From the IMG/VR virus record IMGVR_UViG_3300027728_000054, positions 1 to 32,030 of that record: a stretch of DNA of 32,030 nucleotides; one strand, written 5' to 3'. Source of the DNA: a virus. The notes under the pieces are model-generated. The model had not been told where the DNA came from. It did no database searches and was given only the letters and a program-made list of their open reading frames with translations. This document shows, one piece after another, positions 18,375-25,199 of the stretch (the first letter of the stretch is position 1; each line of letters begins with the position of its first letter). A program made the position numbers and the translations under genes.

Positions 18375-19655
18375 TTAAAATAAATCGTTCAAAGTAATAG
18401 ACTTTGATTTTTTACTGTAATTTATACTACGTTTGTTAAAAAAGTCTGTGTGTTTTGTTGTTAAAATTTCGTCATTAAACCATTCGGTAGTTTCCAATGT
18501 AATAGGGTTCACATCAAATACTTTATCAATCCCAATAGCATTTAATGAAATGTTAAATCTATGTTTGATAAACTCTAATGTTTGTTCTTTAGTTAGGAAA
18601 TCCAAATCACCTTTTTCAAAAATCCAATCAACAATATCAGTCTCAGCTTCGTAAGCATCAATGGTAGCGTTAATTAAATCTTGAACTAATTCAGGTGTCC
18701 ACCAACTTGGGTTTTCTTTTTTAATTAGATTGACTAAGTCAAACCCAAATTCTGCGTGAATATTTTCTTCTTTTGAAGTTGCCTCAACTGCGTTACTTGT
18801 ACCTTTCAATACGTTCTTAAACTTATTGAATGACATGATAACTAAAAATTGTGAGAACAACGATACGTTTTCCACAAACATTGAAAACAATATAACGGAC
18901 TCAAAGTAATCTTGGTTTTCAATTGCCTTTGAATTTGAGATAGATTTCTCCAAATACTTAATTCTTTTACGCATTGCAGGTACCTCAAGTAGATTTTCAA
19001 ATTCTTTATTGAGTCCAAGTACTTGAATTAAGTTTGAATAAGCGTCTGCGTGTCTTACTTCAGATTCCGCAAACGTTGCACCAACACTACCAATTTCAGG
19101 TTTTGGTAACTTCTTATAAATGTCACCCCAAAAAGTTTTAACAGCAATTTCAATTTGTGAGATAGCCAACATAGCTCTTTGTACCGCAGACTTTTCTTTT
19201 TCATTTAAATGAACCTTAAAGTCTTGAATGTCAGAAGTAAAATTAAACTCAGTATGAACCCAATAGGAATGACGAATAGCATCAACGTATTGAAGTAAAT
19301 TAGGATATTCGTAAGGTTTTAAGTTAACTCTCTTGTTGAAGATATTTGGTCTGTGTTTTGAGCGATAAATAATGTACTCTTTGGCAACATCATTTAAACC
19401 ATTGTCCATTAATTTATTCTCAACCATATCATGAATCTCATCAACATGAGGTACTTTGGTCTTATCGTTTCTGAAAAGACTTTTCTTGGTTAATCTTGAT
19501 ATTTTTTCAGCCATTTCATCATCAACTTTGTTAATACCCATCATCGCTTTTAAGATAGCATTTTGGATTTTGTCCGATTCGAATGGTACTTTATCACCAC
19601 TTCTTTTAATCACATATTGTGTTTCACCTTGAGTTAATTCATTAGAATTATCCAT
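18375..19655 (-). CDS. nrdB: Ribonucleotide reductase small subunit NrdB with N-terminal ATP-cone (426 aa)
   Basis: Generates the radical for NrdA. Residues about 13-104 form an ATP-cone: YVIKRSGDKVPFESDKIQNA ... VDEIHDMVENKL ... AKEYIIYRSKHR. The R2 core follows: E199-x-x-H202 with the radical tyrosine Y206 (ESEVRHADAY), E262 (FVENVSLF) and E297-x-x-H300 (EENIHAEF); E169 probably takes the place of E. coli Asp84. The tail ends TLNDLF, suited to binding NrdA. I start at the ATG 19655: the frame is open up to 19781, but that extension is Lys/Asn-rich and overlaps the helicase end by 95 bases. ATP-cones usually sit on NrdA; on NrdB they are known from Leeuwenhoekiella blandensis, where they switch the enzyme by dATP-driven assembly. 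Confidence 0.95.
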   Translation of the reverse strand: MDNSNELTQGETQYVIKRSGDKVPFESDKIQNAILKAMMGINKVDDEMAEKISRLTKKSLFRNDKTKVPHVDEIHDMVENKLMDNGLNDVAKEYIIYRSKHRPNIFNKRVNLKPYEYPNLLQYVDAIRHSYWVHTEFNFTSDIQDFKVHLNEKEKSAVQRAMLAISQIEIAVKTFWGDIYKKLPKPEIGSVGATFAESEVRHADAYSNLIQVLGLNKEFENLLEVPAMRKRIKYLEKSISNSKAIENQDYFESVILFSMFVENVSLFSQFLVIMSFNKFKNVLKGTSNAVEATSKEENIHAEFGFDLVNLIKKENPSWWTPELVQDLINATIDAYEAETDIVDWIFEKGDLDFLTKEQTLEFIKHRFNISLNAIGIDKVFDVNPITLETTEWFNDEILTTKHTDFFNKRSINYSKKSKSITLNDLF

Positions 19656-19686
19656 AATATTTAATATATTTTTTTTTAATTTTTGT

Positions 19687-21066
19687 TTATTGGGCGTTTT
19701 GTTGTTCTCTTTGTTTTCTTTTCTCAAGAAGTTCTTTGACCCTGTCTCTCTTTTTTCCTTCTTGTTGTTCTTCGAATCCAAGGAAAGTTGTTGACGATTC
19801 AGTATCTATCTCCAACAATTCGTTGTCAAATTTACAATTTTCAAAAATAACACCATCAGAGCCAATACGAGATTTAGTAATCGCAATTGTTGCTAATTTT
19901 AATTCTTTTTGTTGAAGTGTTTTAGCAACTGAAATAATTACGTGACCAACTTGAGCCTTTTTGATTGAACCCCCCATTTGGTCGGTAGTTACAACTTCAG
20001 AAGAAATTGATGAACGGTTACCTTGAGTTGCGGTCCATCCAACAAGATTCATTTCGTGACACATAGCCTCAAAATGTCTCATCACAGAACCTTCTGCTTT
20101 CCACTCGTCATTCCTTGTATTTTCAGGAACAACACAGTCAATGTAATCCAATGTAACCATATCAATTGGAGTACCATCGGCAACCATCTTTCTGATTTGG
20201 TTTTTGATTTCATTCATTGTCACAGTATCCGAAGGTAATTTCTTCAAGATTAGTTTGTTTGACATCGTATTCTTAATTTCTTCCACTTTGTCCATAACAG
20301 CCTCTTTTTCAGTTGCTAATCTATCAGGTTCAACTCCAGTCCAAATTGTGAAGTGTTTTCTTTGGATAATCTTTGGGTTGTCTTCAAAAAAGATTTGAAT
20401 AACGTTATATCCCATGTTAAATGCTGTGTTAGCAATTTTGGTCATGAGTGTCGTTTTACCAACACCGGTAGGTGCCAAGATAACTCCAATCTCACCCTTT
20501 GCTAAACCACCTTTCATTAGTCTGTCAATACCCGGAATTCCCATTGGGATAGGGTGTCTGAAGTCATCATTAAGGACTTCATCCATTCCCGAGAAGATGT
20601 CTTGTACACCACCATCTCTAATTCCAACTTGTAGGGCGGTTCTAACCAATCCTTCAACCGTATCATAAGATTCAAAATCACCTTGGTCTATGATTTTTTG
20701 AGCTTTGTTCATTACCTTTTGAAGTTCTTGTTGTTTACAAAACTTCAAGGCTTTTTCTTGCACAAACACACTTCCCTCAAACGGTGCGTTTTGAACTTGT
20801 TTAATAGTGTCTAATACAATCTTCAACGCCAACTCAACTGAAATTTCTGCTTTGGATATTTGTTCCAAAGTTTCAAATCCAGGTGTTGATTGATACTTTT
20901 GGTAATATTCCCTTACCATTTGTATAATTAATTTAAAATATTTGTTGTCGAAATAACTAGGGTCTAAAACTTCGATAATAGATTGTGCGAACTCTTTATC
21001 TACGATGATTTGGTTAAGTAATTGTATTTGAAATGTATTGCCGAGATAGTCGAAATTTTTAGTCAT
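19687..21066 (-). CDS. Replicative DNA helicase, DnaB/T4 gp41-type (459 aa)
   Basis: Unwinds DNA at the phage fork as a hexamer. Residues 1-120 form a helical N-terminal domain; the RecA-type motor follows, with Walker A APTGVGKTT (198-206), a catalytic Glu in FFEDN (E228), Walker B MVTLDYID (303-310), a polar Gln motif TATQGN (Q348) and a likely arginine finger in KSRIGSDG (R400). The C-terminus is a charged tail (KKRDRVKELLEKRKQREQQ) that might bind a primase or loader. Length matches T4 gp41 (475). It sits between an unknown gene and nrdB, 31 bases before the latter. No primase gene is seen in the window. It could equally be called DnaB-like; the functional class is safe. Confidence 0.93.
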   Translation of the reverse strand: MTKNFDYLGNTFQIQLLNQIIVDKEFAQSIIEVLDPSYFDNKYFKLIIQMVREYYQKYQSTPGFETLEQISKAEISVELALKIVLDTIKQVQNAPFEGSVFVQEKALKFCKQQELQKVMNKAQKIIDQGDFESYDTVEGLVRTALQVGIRDGGVQDIFSGMDEVLNDDFRHPIPMGIPGIDRLMKGGLAKGEIGVILAPTGVGKTTLMTKIANTAFNMGYNVIQIFFEDNPKIIQRKHFTIWTGVEPDRLATEKEAVMDKVEEIKNTMSNKLILKKLPSDTVTMNEIKNQIRKMVADGTPIDMVTLDYIDCVVPENTRNDEWKAEGSVMRHFEAMCHEMNLVGWTATQGNRSSISSEVVTTDQMGGSIKKAQVGHVIISVAKTLQQKELKLATIAITKSRIGSDGVIFENCKFDNELLEIDTESSTTFLGFEEQQEGKKRDRVKELLEKRKQREQQNAQ

Positions 21067-21090
21067 AGAGCCGCGTGTATAAATTAAATA

Positions 21091-21543
21091 TTACCGACTT
21101 AGGTCATAACTCAGGAAGTCATGATATAAATTTTGAGCTGAAAAAATGTCAGTCAATCCTTTCAAAATGATTTTAAGGCTGGGACGTACATCAACCGTAT
21201 ATCTCACTTTTGGTGGGTACAATTTCGCATCAAAAATTCTGTGTAAAATAATTTCATCGGACAATTTGACATACAGATGGAAGTACTCAGGACCCTCTGT
21301 ATTTGATGTGTTTAGAACATCTGGGTCATTGGTAATTTCATCTTGATTGTCCATCATGTAAATTACTGTTTTCATTTTGAGATTCTCGGACAACATCGTT
21401 TCTACTTCTTTCATGAAGTAAGCTAAATCATAGGACTTTCGTGCCAATGGATTATAATTTTTGACATTGTAAAAACGTTGAACGACAATGTTGTTGTTCA
21501 AGGTTAGGAGAAACTCCATCTTAACTACGGATTCTTCTTTCAT
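21091..21543 (-). CDS. Unknown protein with two repeated halves (150 aa)
   Basis: Unrecognised family. The protein seems to be an internal duplication about 79 residues apart: IVVQRFYNVKNYNP (residues 19-32) aligns with IILHRIFDAKLYPP (98-111), sharing R, an aromatic, N/D, K, Y and P, and both are preceded by a beta strand and followed by a predicted helix. The two halves are joined by an acidic linker (DNQDEITNDPD). It begins 3 bases after the nuclease stop and ends 24 bases before the helicase start, so it is likely co-expressed with replication genes. A second ATG eight codons in (MEFLLTLNN) is also a possible start. No Cys, no membrane span. Confidence 0.75.
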   Translation of the reverse strand: MKEESVVKMEFLLTLNNNIVVQRFYNVKNYNPLARKSYDLAYFMKEVETMLSENLKMKTVIYMMDNQDEITNDPDVLNTSNTEGPEYFHLYVKLSDEIILHRIFDAKLYPPKVRYTVDVRPSLKIILKGLTDIFSAQNLYHDFLSYDLSR

Positions 21544-21546
21544 AAT

Positions 21547-22557
21547 TTAATTGTTTAATTGTTTGTATTTGCGTTTTTCTTTTCTTGTGAGTTTGGTAAA
21601 AGGTTTCATAAAATTAACAAAGGCATCATCGTCCTTGGGTTGGTATTTAAAAAAACCATCTTCCATCATTAAACGGATTAAGTTTTTATTATCCCTACCC
21701 TCAGGGTCTAATGTTTCAGAATAGTAAAGGGTGACAAACTCTTTTGCTTCATCTGTGATGATGGGGTTTCTAAGGTCCACAATTTTTTGATTAATTCTGA
21801 AGAATTCATCGCCAATCTGTCCTTTTTTTGTTTTTCCATTTTTAATATTTTGTAAAACTGTTTCTTTTCTATTTTCGGAAATTAACTTGTCTGTCCTTGT
21901 ACAAATATCGGAAACAGTTAATACATTATCAACAATCTCAGGAAATAATTTGACAAAAGTTTTTTCACCAAGACGGTCAATACCAAAGATATTATCCGAC
22001 TTGTCACCCAAAAAAACTTTAACAACAAGAACGTTTTGGTGAGGTATGTGAACATCACCAAACTTTATCTTGTCTCCGTAATTATAACTGATTTTCTTGA
22101 TTGGAGAATAAATGGAAGTATTCTCCGAAATGATTTGTAAAAGGTCACGGTCTGATGAAAAAACAACCTTTTCTTCGTCTGTCGCTAACGAACAATAATA
22201 GGCTATCAAATCATCAGACTCATTACCATCAATTTCAATCTGACGAACAAAACACTCTTCGAGATATTGTTTAACTCTCGACTTTTGGAAGTAATATGAC
22301 TCAAGCTTGGCTTCAGTCATATCATTCCTTCGGTTTAATTTGTAGTCAGGATATAACTCACGTCTTGATTGTGAGTTGTTTTTGCCATCCCAAAAGACGA
22401 TGACTTTGTCGAATTCGTTTTCGTCCAACTGGCGACGAATGGTGTTGATGAAGTGAAATACCCCGCCAATGTGTTCGCCTTCCACGAAAAAGTCTCTGAC
22501 TCCGTGGAAACCGATTTTAAATAAGTTATCTCCATCAACTAATAAAGTTTTGACCAC
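21547..22557 (-). CDS. rnh: 5'-3' exonuclease / flap nuclease, T4 RNase H-like (336 aa)
   Basis: Removes RNA primers and flaps from lagging strands. Metal-binding motifs of the FEN/PIN-like nuclease family appear in order: DGDN (8-11), FWDG (D57) followed by the basic SRRELYPDYKLNRR helical arch, EIDGNESDD (E113, D115, D116), SSDRD (D136, D138), and LGDKSDNIFGIDRLGEKT (D185, D188) with the helix-hairpin-helix-type turn. Length fits T4 RNase H (305). The start is a GTG at 22557: an in-frame stop lies 10 bases upstream and the first internal ATG is beyond residue 75, past the DGDN motif, so GTG is needed. It is 17 bases after the HNH gene stop. Confidence 0.93.
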   Translation of the reverse strand: MVKTLLVDGDNLFKIGFHGVRDFFVEGEHIGGVFHFINTIRRQLDENEFDKVIVFWDGKNNSQSRRELYPDYKLNRRNDMTEAKLESYYFQKSRVKQYLEECFVRQIEIDGNESDDLIAYYCSLATDEEKVVFSSDRDLLQIISENTSIYSPIKKISYNYGDKIKFGDVHIPHQNVLVVKVFLGDKSDNIFGIDRLGEKTFVKLFPEIVDNVLTVSDICTRTDKLISENRKETVLQNIKNGKTKKGQIGDEFFRINQKIVDLRNPIITDEAKEFVTLYYSETLDPEGRDNKNLIRLMMEDGFFKYQPKDDDAFVNFMKPFTKLTRKEKRKYKQLNN

Positions 22558-22574
22558 AATTGTGATTTATAAAA

Positions 22575-23141
22575 TTAAAATTTTTTTCCTTTTTTGATAT
22601 TTTCTGCAGCCCACAAAGGTTGCAGATTAGTATAATGACACAACTTCAAAAGCTCTTCAACATTCTTGGCTGAGGATAAGGGGATAATGTGGTCAACATG
22701 CCATTCATTTCTTTTTTTCCAATTCATCCCCTCTGTAAATTTGCTTTCTAAAAAGTTTTTTAAAAAACTAGGAGAACAACCAATAATATCAAATGTCTTG
22801 TTTGTTTTTTTTATTTCAAATACATTCATATATTTCCATAATCTGCACCTCATTCTATTAGTCAAAACAAAGATTGGGTCAATTTTTCTTCTTTCTTTCC
22901 TCTGTTCTTGTTTTCTTTTTTTGTAATTTTGCCGATACTGCTTTCTTTTATCAGGATTTTCTGTATAAAATTTTTTCAATCTTTCACCAAGCCACTTAGG
23001 ATTTTTGGTTCTAAGAATTTTTTCAGATTTTTTTGTACATGTTTTACATTCAGGTCTAAAACCATCTTTTTTTGTACTGTCTTTTCGAAAATCAGAAGAA
23101 TTCAGATGAAGGCCACATCTACAACAAACTTTAGTTTCCAT
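22575..23141 (-). CDS. Free-standing HNH endonuclease with N-terminal zinc motif (188 aa)
   Basis: Residues 6-35 hold a zinc-ribbon-like C-x2-C ... C-x2-C (C6, C9, C32, C35). A very basic middle (KKRKQEQRKERRK) follows, then an HNH core: WHVDHIIPLS (H148, D150, H151), TNLQPLW (N172) and ENIKKG (N181). Such solitary HNH proteins in T4-like phages often act as homing endonucleases that cut gene-poor alleles nearby. Neighbouring genes uvsX and the 5' nuclease are intact, so it is free-standing, not intronic. Its start overlaps the end of the 50-residue ribbon-helix-helix-like gene by 11 bases. Shares the N-terminal Cys arrangement with the HNH protein at 24622-25137, although the nuclease cores differ. 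Confidence 0.88.
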   Translation of the reverse strand: METKVCCRCGLHLNSSDFRKDSTKKDGFRPECKTCTKKSEKILRTKNPKWLGERLKKFYTENPDKRKQYRQNYKKRKQEQRKERRKIDPIFVLTNRMRCRLWKYMNVFEIKKTNKTFDIIGCSPSFLKNFLESKFTEGMNWKKRNEWHVDHIIPLSSAKNVEELLKLCHYTNLQPLWAAENIKKGKKF

Positions 23142-23283
23142 TGTTAATATATTCTTTTAATAATTTATTAACAAGGGAAGAAAGATTTATCGATTTATCT
23201 TTAAAATATTGTGGTAGTTTGGGGTCTATTGAGACACCAATCTTAACTTTCTTTTCAATATCTTCTTTTTTCTTTCTTCCCAT
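23131..23283 (-). CDS. Small ribbon-helix-helix-like DNA-binding protein (50 aa)
   Basis: A short reading frame beginning MGRKKKEDIEKKVKIGVSID and ending YINNGN. The order is a basic front, one beta strand (KKVKIGVSID), a short helix (LPQYFKDKS), the turn INLS and a second helix (SLVNKLLKEYI). This is the ribbon-helix-helix pattern of Arc/MetJ-type repressors and of antitoxins. Its stop lies inside the HNH gene (11-base overlap), so the two are probably translated together. A TATTTAT element ends 4 bases before the ATG. It might regulate the HNH gene or its own transcript. No toxin partner is visible, so I do not call an antitoxin. Fold assignment is by eye. Confidence 0.65.
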   Translation of the reverse strand: MGRKKKEDIEKKVKIGVSIDPKLPQYFKDKSINLSSLVNKLLKEYINNGN

Positions 23284-23287
23284 ATTA

Positions 23288-23294
23288 ATAAATA
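23288..23294 (-). promoter_or_regulatory. TATTTAT element before the ribbon-helix-helix gene
   Basis: The sense strand reads AGATATTTATTAAT directly before the ATG. The spacing of 4 bases is too close for a usual promoter with a leader, so this copy could be chance or an operator rather than a start signal. Confidence 0.2.
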
Positions 23295-23334
23295 TCTACT
23301 AATATAATAAAAGTAGAATAATTACAACTTTTTT

Positions 23335-24342
23335 TTAATTATCTTCTTTTTCATCCTTCAAATCAAAATCACCATCAGTACCGATAATTTCTTTCCAATA
23401 CTCCGCATATTCTGTTTTGTATTTTTCAATAGAGATTTTTTCTTCCGCTGCGTCTTTACCCGCCAAGAACCCGTGTGGTGTTACAATTATCTTACCATCC
23501 TCATAACCCAAACCTGATATGTGATTTTTCATTACAGATACTTTAGTTCTAATTGCGAACTTTACACTTCTTTTATCTTTAGTTGCTGTAATTTTGTTTG
23601 TTCCCGATTCTTTTTGATTACCAAATAAAAAAACCAAAGATGAATTTAACCAAATCGCCTCACCACCCTTACTTTTAATTTTAGGTTGCCCAAATGGATT
23701 ATCAGGCAAACTCACCCAAGGCTGGTTGATTATAACCAAAGTATTTTCGTACTTTGATTCCGATTTCCGACTTCCTGAAATACGTTGATTAATACCCATT
23801 CCAATTTTGTCTGCTAACACACCAGCATTTTGCATCTTCCCGCCCTTACCTTCAAATGTCATCTTACAAGGGACCGAACCAACTGAATCCCATAAAAATA
23901 ATAAATCATACTCCAATTCACCCTTTTCTTGTGCGTCAAGTAAAGAATTAATATAATCAGTAATTTCCTCAATATAACTGAAACCATTATTGAAGATAAA
24001 AAACCCATCCCAATCTATTTCACCGGTTTCTTCGTCAACTATTTCTTCACACTTAAATCCCATAAGGCGAGCATGTTCAAAACTCCACTTTTGTTCAGTA
24101 ATAATGAAAACTGGGAGAATTTCTTTTTTTTGAGCATCAACCGCTGCTTTTACTAAAGCAGTAGTTTTCCCGGTATCGGAATGTCCGAGAAACATATTAA
24201 TGTGGCCAATTGCTGGTCCAGGGAGCCCTACCGCATCAAGAAAATCAGTGCCCAAATCAAAAAATTTTTGAGGCTTATACTTTGCGGATGTTGAATATTT
24301 CTTCTTAAATGAAGAAAAATCAGTTGATTTCTTTATTGCCAT
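23335..24342 (-). CDS. uvsX: UvsX/RecA-like recombinase (335 aa)
   Basis: ATP-dependent strand-exchange protein for recombination-dependent replication and repair. Walker A GHSDTGKT (53-60), a catalytic Glu in FIITEQ (E83), Walker B DLLFLWDS (146-153) and VIINQ (Q207 region, the end of motif 3) are in order; the basic stretch around GINQRISGSRKSESK could be the DNA-binding loop L1 and KIKSKGGEAIWLNSS loop L2. The acidic C-terminus (DGDFDLKDEKEDN) is typical of RecA/UvsX tails. Length is near T4 UvsX (391) and RecA (about 350). Its start overlaps the 78-residue gene by 23 bases. Flanked on both sides by HNH genes. Whether it is nearer to UvsX or RecA needs a tree, but the gp32 and gp41-type neighbours favour UvsX. 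Confidence 0.92.
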   Translation of the reverse strand: MAIKKSTDFSSFKKKYSTSAKYKPQKFFDLGTDFLDAVGLPGPAIGHINMFLGHSDTGKTTALVKAAVDAQKKEILPVFIITEQKWSFEHARLMGFKCEEIVDEETGEIDWDGFFIFNNGFSYIEEITDYINSLLDAQEKGELEYDLLFLWDSVGSVPCKMTFEGKGGKMQNAGVLADKIGMGINQRISGSRKSESKYENTLVIINQPWVSLPDNPFGQPKIKSKGGEAIWLNSSLVFLFGNQKESGTNKITATKDKRSVKFAIRTKVSVMKNHISGLGYEDGKIIVTPHGFLAGKDAAEEKISIEKYKTEYAEYWKEIIGTDGDFDLKDEKEDN

Positions 24343-24556
24343 TATATTTCCAGAATTCAGTTAATACTTGTAATTTGTCGCTGGCATTTGCCAACTTTTC
24401 AACCATGTTATCCATTTCTTCCAACATCTGAGGGTGTTCGCCAATCCCTGCAGCGTTTTCAAGGTAAATCATCATAGTCGCTTCCGCTTCCAAAATCTGA
24501 GACTCATATTTTTTTTTGAGACTGTCTATCGCTTTTTGTCTGGTTTCTTTTGTCAT
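24320..24556 (-). CDS. Small helical protein upstream of uvsX (78 aa)
   Basis: Unknown function. Begins MTKETRQKAIDSLKKKYES and is almost entirely helical with heptad-like spacing, broken by GIGEHPQM in the middle, giving a possible helical hairpin. No Cys and no DNA-binding motif. It ends inside uvsX (23-base overlap), so translation of the two is probably linked. Small helical proteins of similar look occur beside recombination genes in other T4-like phages, but I cannot name the family with certainty. Confidence 0.7.
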   Translation of the reverse strand: MTKETRQKAIDSLKKKYESQILEAEATMMIYLENAAGIGEHPQMLEEMDNMVEKLANASDKLQVLTEFWKYNGNKEIN

Positions 24557-24621
24557 AATTTTTTTACTAATAATTCTACTATAAAAAATATAGTTTATAA
24601 TACATTTTTTCCTAATGATTT

Positions 24622-25137
24622 TTAAATAAATTCCAAATGTTTATTTTTAGTATCAAGAATAACCCCACCTATTGTTGAGTAAATCATTTTTTCTTTATTG
24701 TAAATCAAATATCTATGAATTAAATTATGTTCTTTAATGGAAAGTTTTATAACGTCTAGCCAATCCACTTGATTATAAGACCAATGGTGTAAATGAAAAC
24801 CTTGTTCTTTTGTTAAAAAAATTTCTGTATATTTTGCCGCTAGATATTTTTCAGGAAACTTTTGTCGATATCTTTTCATAATATTTTTCTTTTTTTCAGT
24901 AGAAGGTTTGTTTTTATCCTTATACCCAAGCCTATGATATTTTTCGCGATTTCTTTCCCTCTCTTTTTCAATCCATTCAGGATTTTTTTTTAATTCCTTA
25001 ATTCTTCGTGAAGTATCTTTGATTGTACATTTTTTACACTTATTTAAATGACCATCAGGCATTTTCTTATGAACATAAAATTCTTGTATTGGTAAAATAT
25101 TACAACACTTAAAACACTTTTTTTCAGTAATTCCCAT
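24622..25137 (-). CDS. Second HNH-type endonuclease with N-terminal zinc motif (171 aa)
   Basis: Residues 8-37 carry C-x2-C-C ... C-x2-C (C8, C11, C12, C34, C37) with F-Y ... DGHLNKCKKC between, the same plan as in the other HNH protein of the window. A Lys/Arg-rich middle follows. The likely nuclease core is GFHLHHWSYN (H115, H117, H118) with EHNLIHRYL (H137, N138, H141), a histidine-dense variant of the HNH motif. It lies between intact gp32-like and helical/uvsX genes, so it is free-standing. A 17-bp perfect inverted repeat ends one base before its ATG and could hide the ribosome site. Likely a homing endonuclease; loss of activity cannot be excluded. Confidence 0.8.
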   Translation of the reverse strand: MGITEKKCFKCCNILPIQEFYVHKKMPDGHLNKCKKCTIKDTSRRIKELKKNPEWIEKERERNREKYHRLGYKDKNKPSTEKKKNIMKRYRQKFPEKYLAAKYTEIFLTKEQGFHLHHWSYNQVDWLDVIKLSIKEHNLIHRYLIYNKEKMIYSTIGGVILDTKNKHLEFI

Positions 25138-25138
25138 A

Positions 25139-25180
25139 TAACTTTGTCATGTATTATTTTATAAATACATGACAAAGTTA
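25139..25180 (-). repeat. 17-bp perfect inverted repeat abutting the HNH start codon
   Basis: Arms TAACTTTGTCATGTATT and AATACATGACAAAGTTA pair perfectly around an 8-base loop (TATAAAAT in sense). The 3' arm ends one base before the ATG at 25137, so in a read-through transcript from gp32 it would fold over the ribosome-loading region. There is no T-tract, so it is not a normal terminator. A TATTTAT element (25161-25167) overlaps the 5' arm and loop. Confidence 0.85.
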
Positions 25181-25181
25181 A

Positions 25182-25199
25182 AATGGTTATTTTACCATT
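25182..25199 (-). terminator. Weak hairpin directly after the gp32 stop
   Basis: AATGGT, a 6-base loop AAAATA, then ACCATT form a 6-bp stem starting right after the TAG, followed by TTAAC. The stem is AT-rich and the T-tract short, so attenuation or 3'-end protection is as likely as termination. Confidence 0.25.

Noticed and set aside
19656-19781. N-terminal extension of NrdB by 42 residues
   Set aside because: It is Lys/Asn-rich, overlaps the helicase end by 95 bases, and lies before the ATP-cone; the ATG at 19655 is more natural.
22555-22564. Palindrome CACAATTGTG over the GTG start of the 5' nuclease gene as an operator
   Set aside because: Too short to stand out from chance and not repeated at other starts.
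22575-25137. HNH genes as parts of introns
   Set aside because: Neighbouring genes are complete and uninterrupted, so the HNH genes are free-standing.
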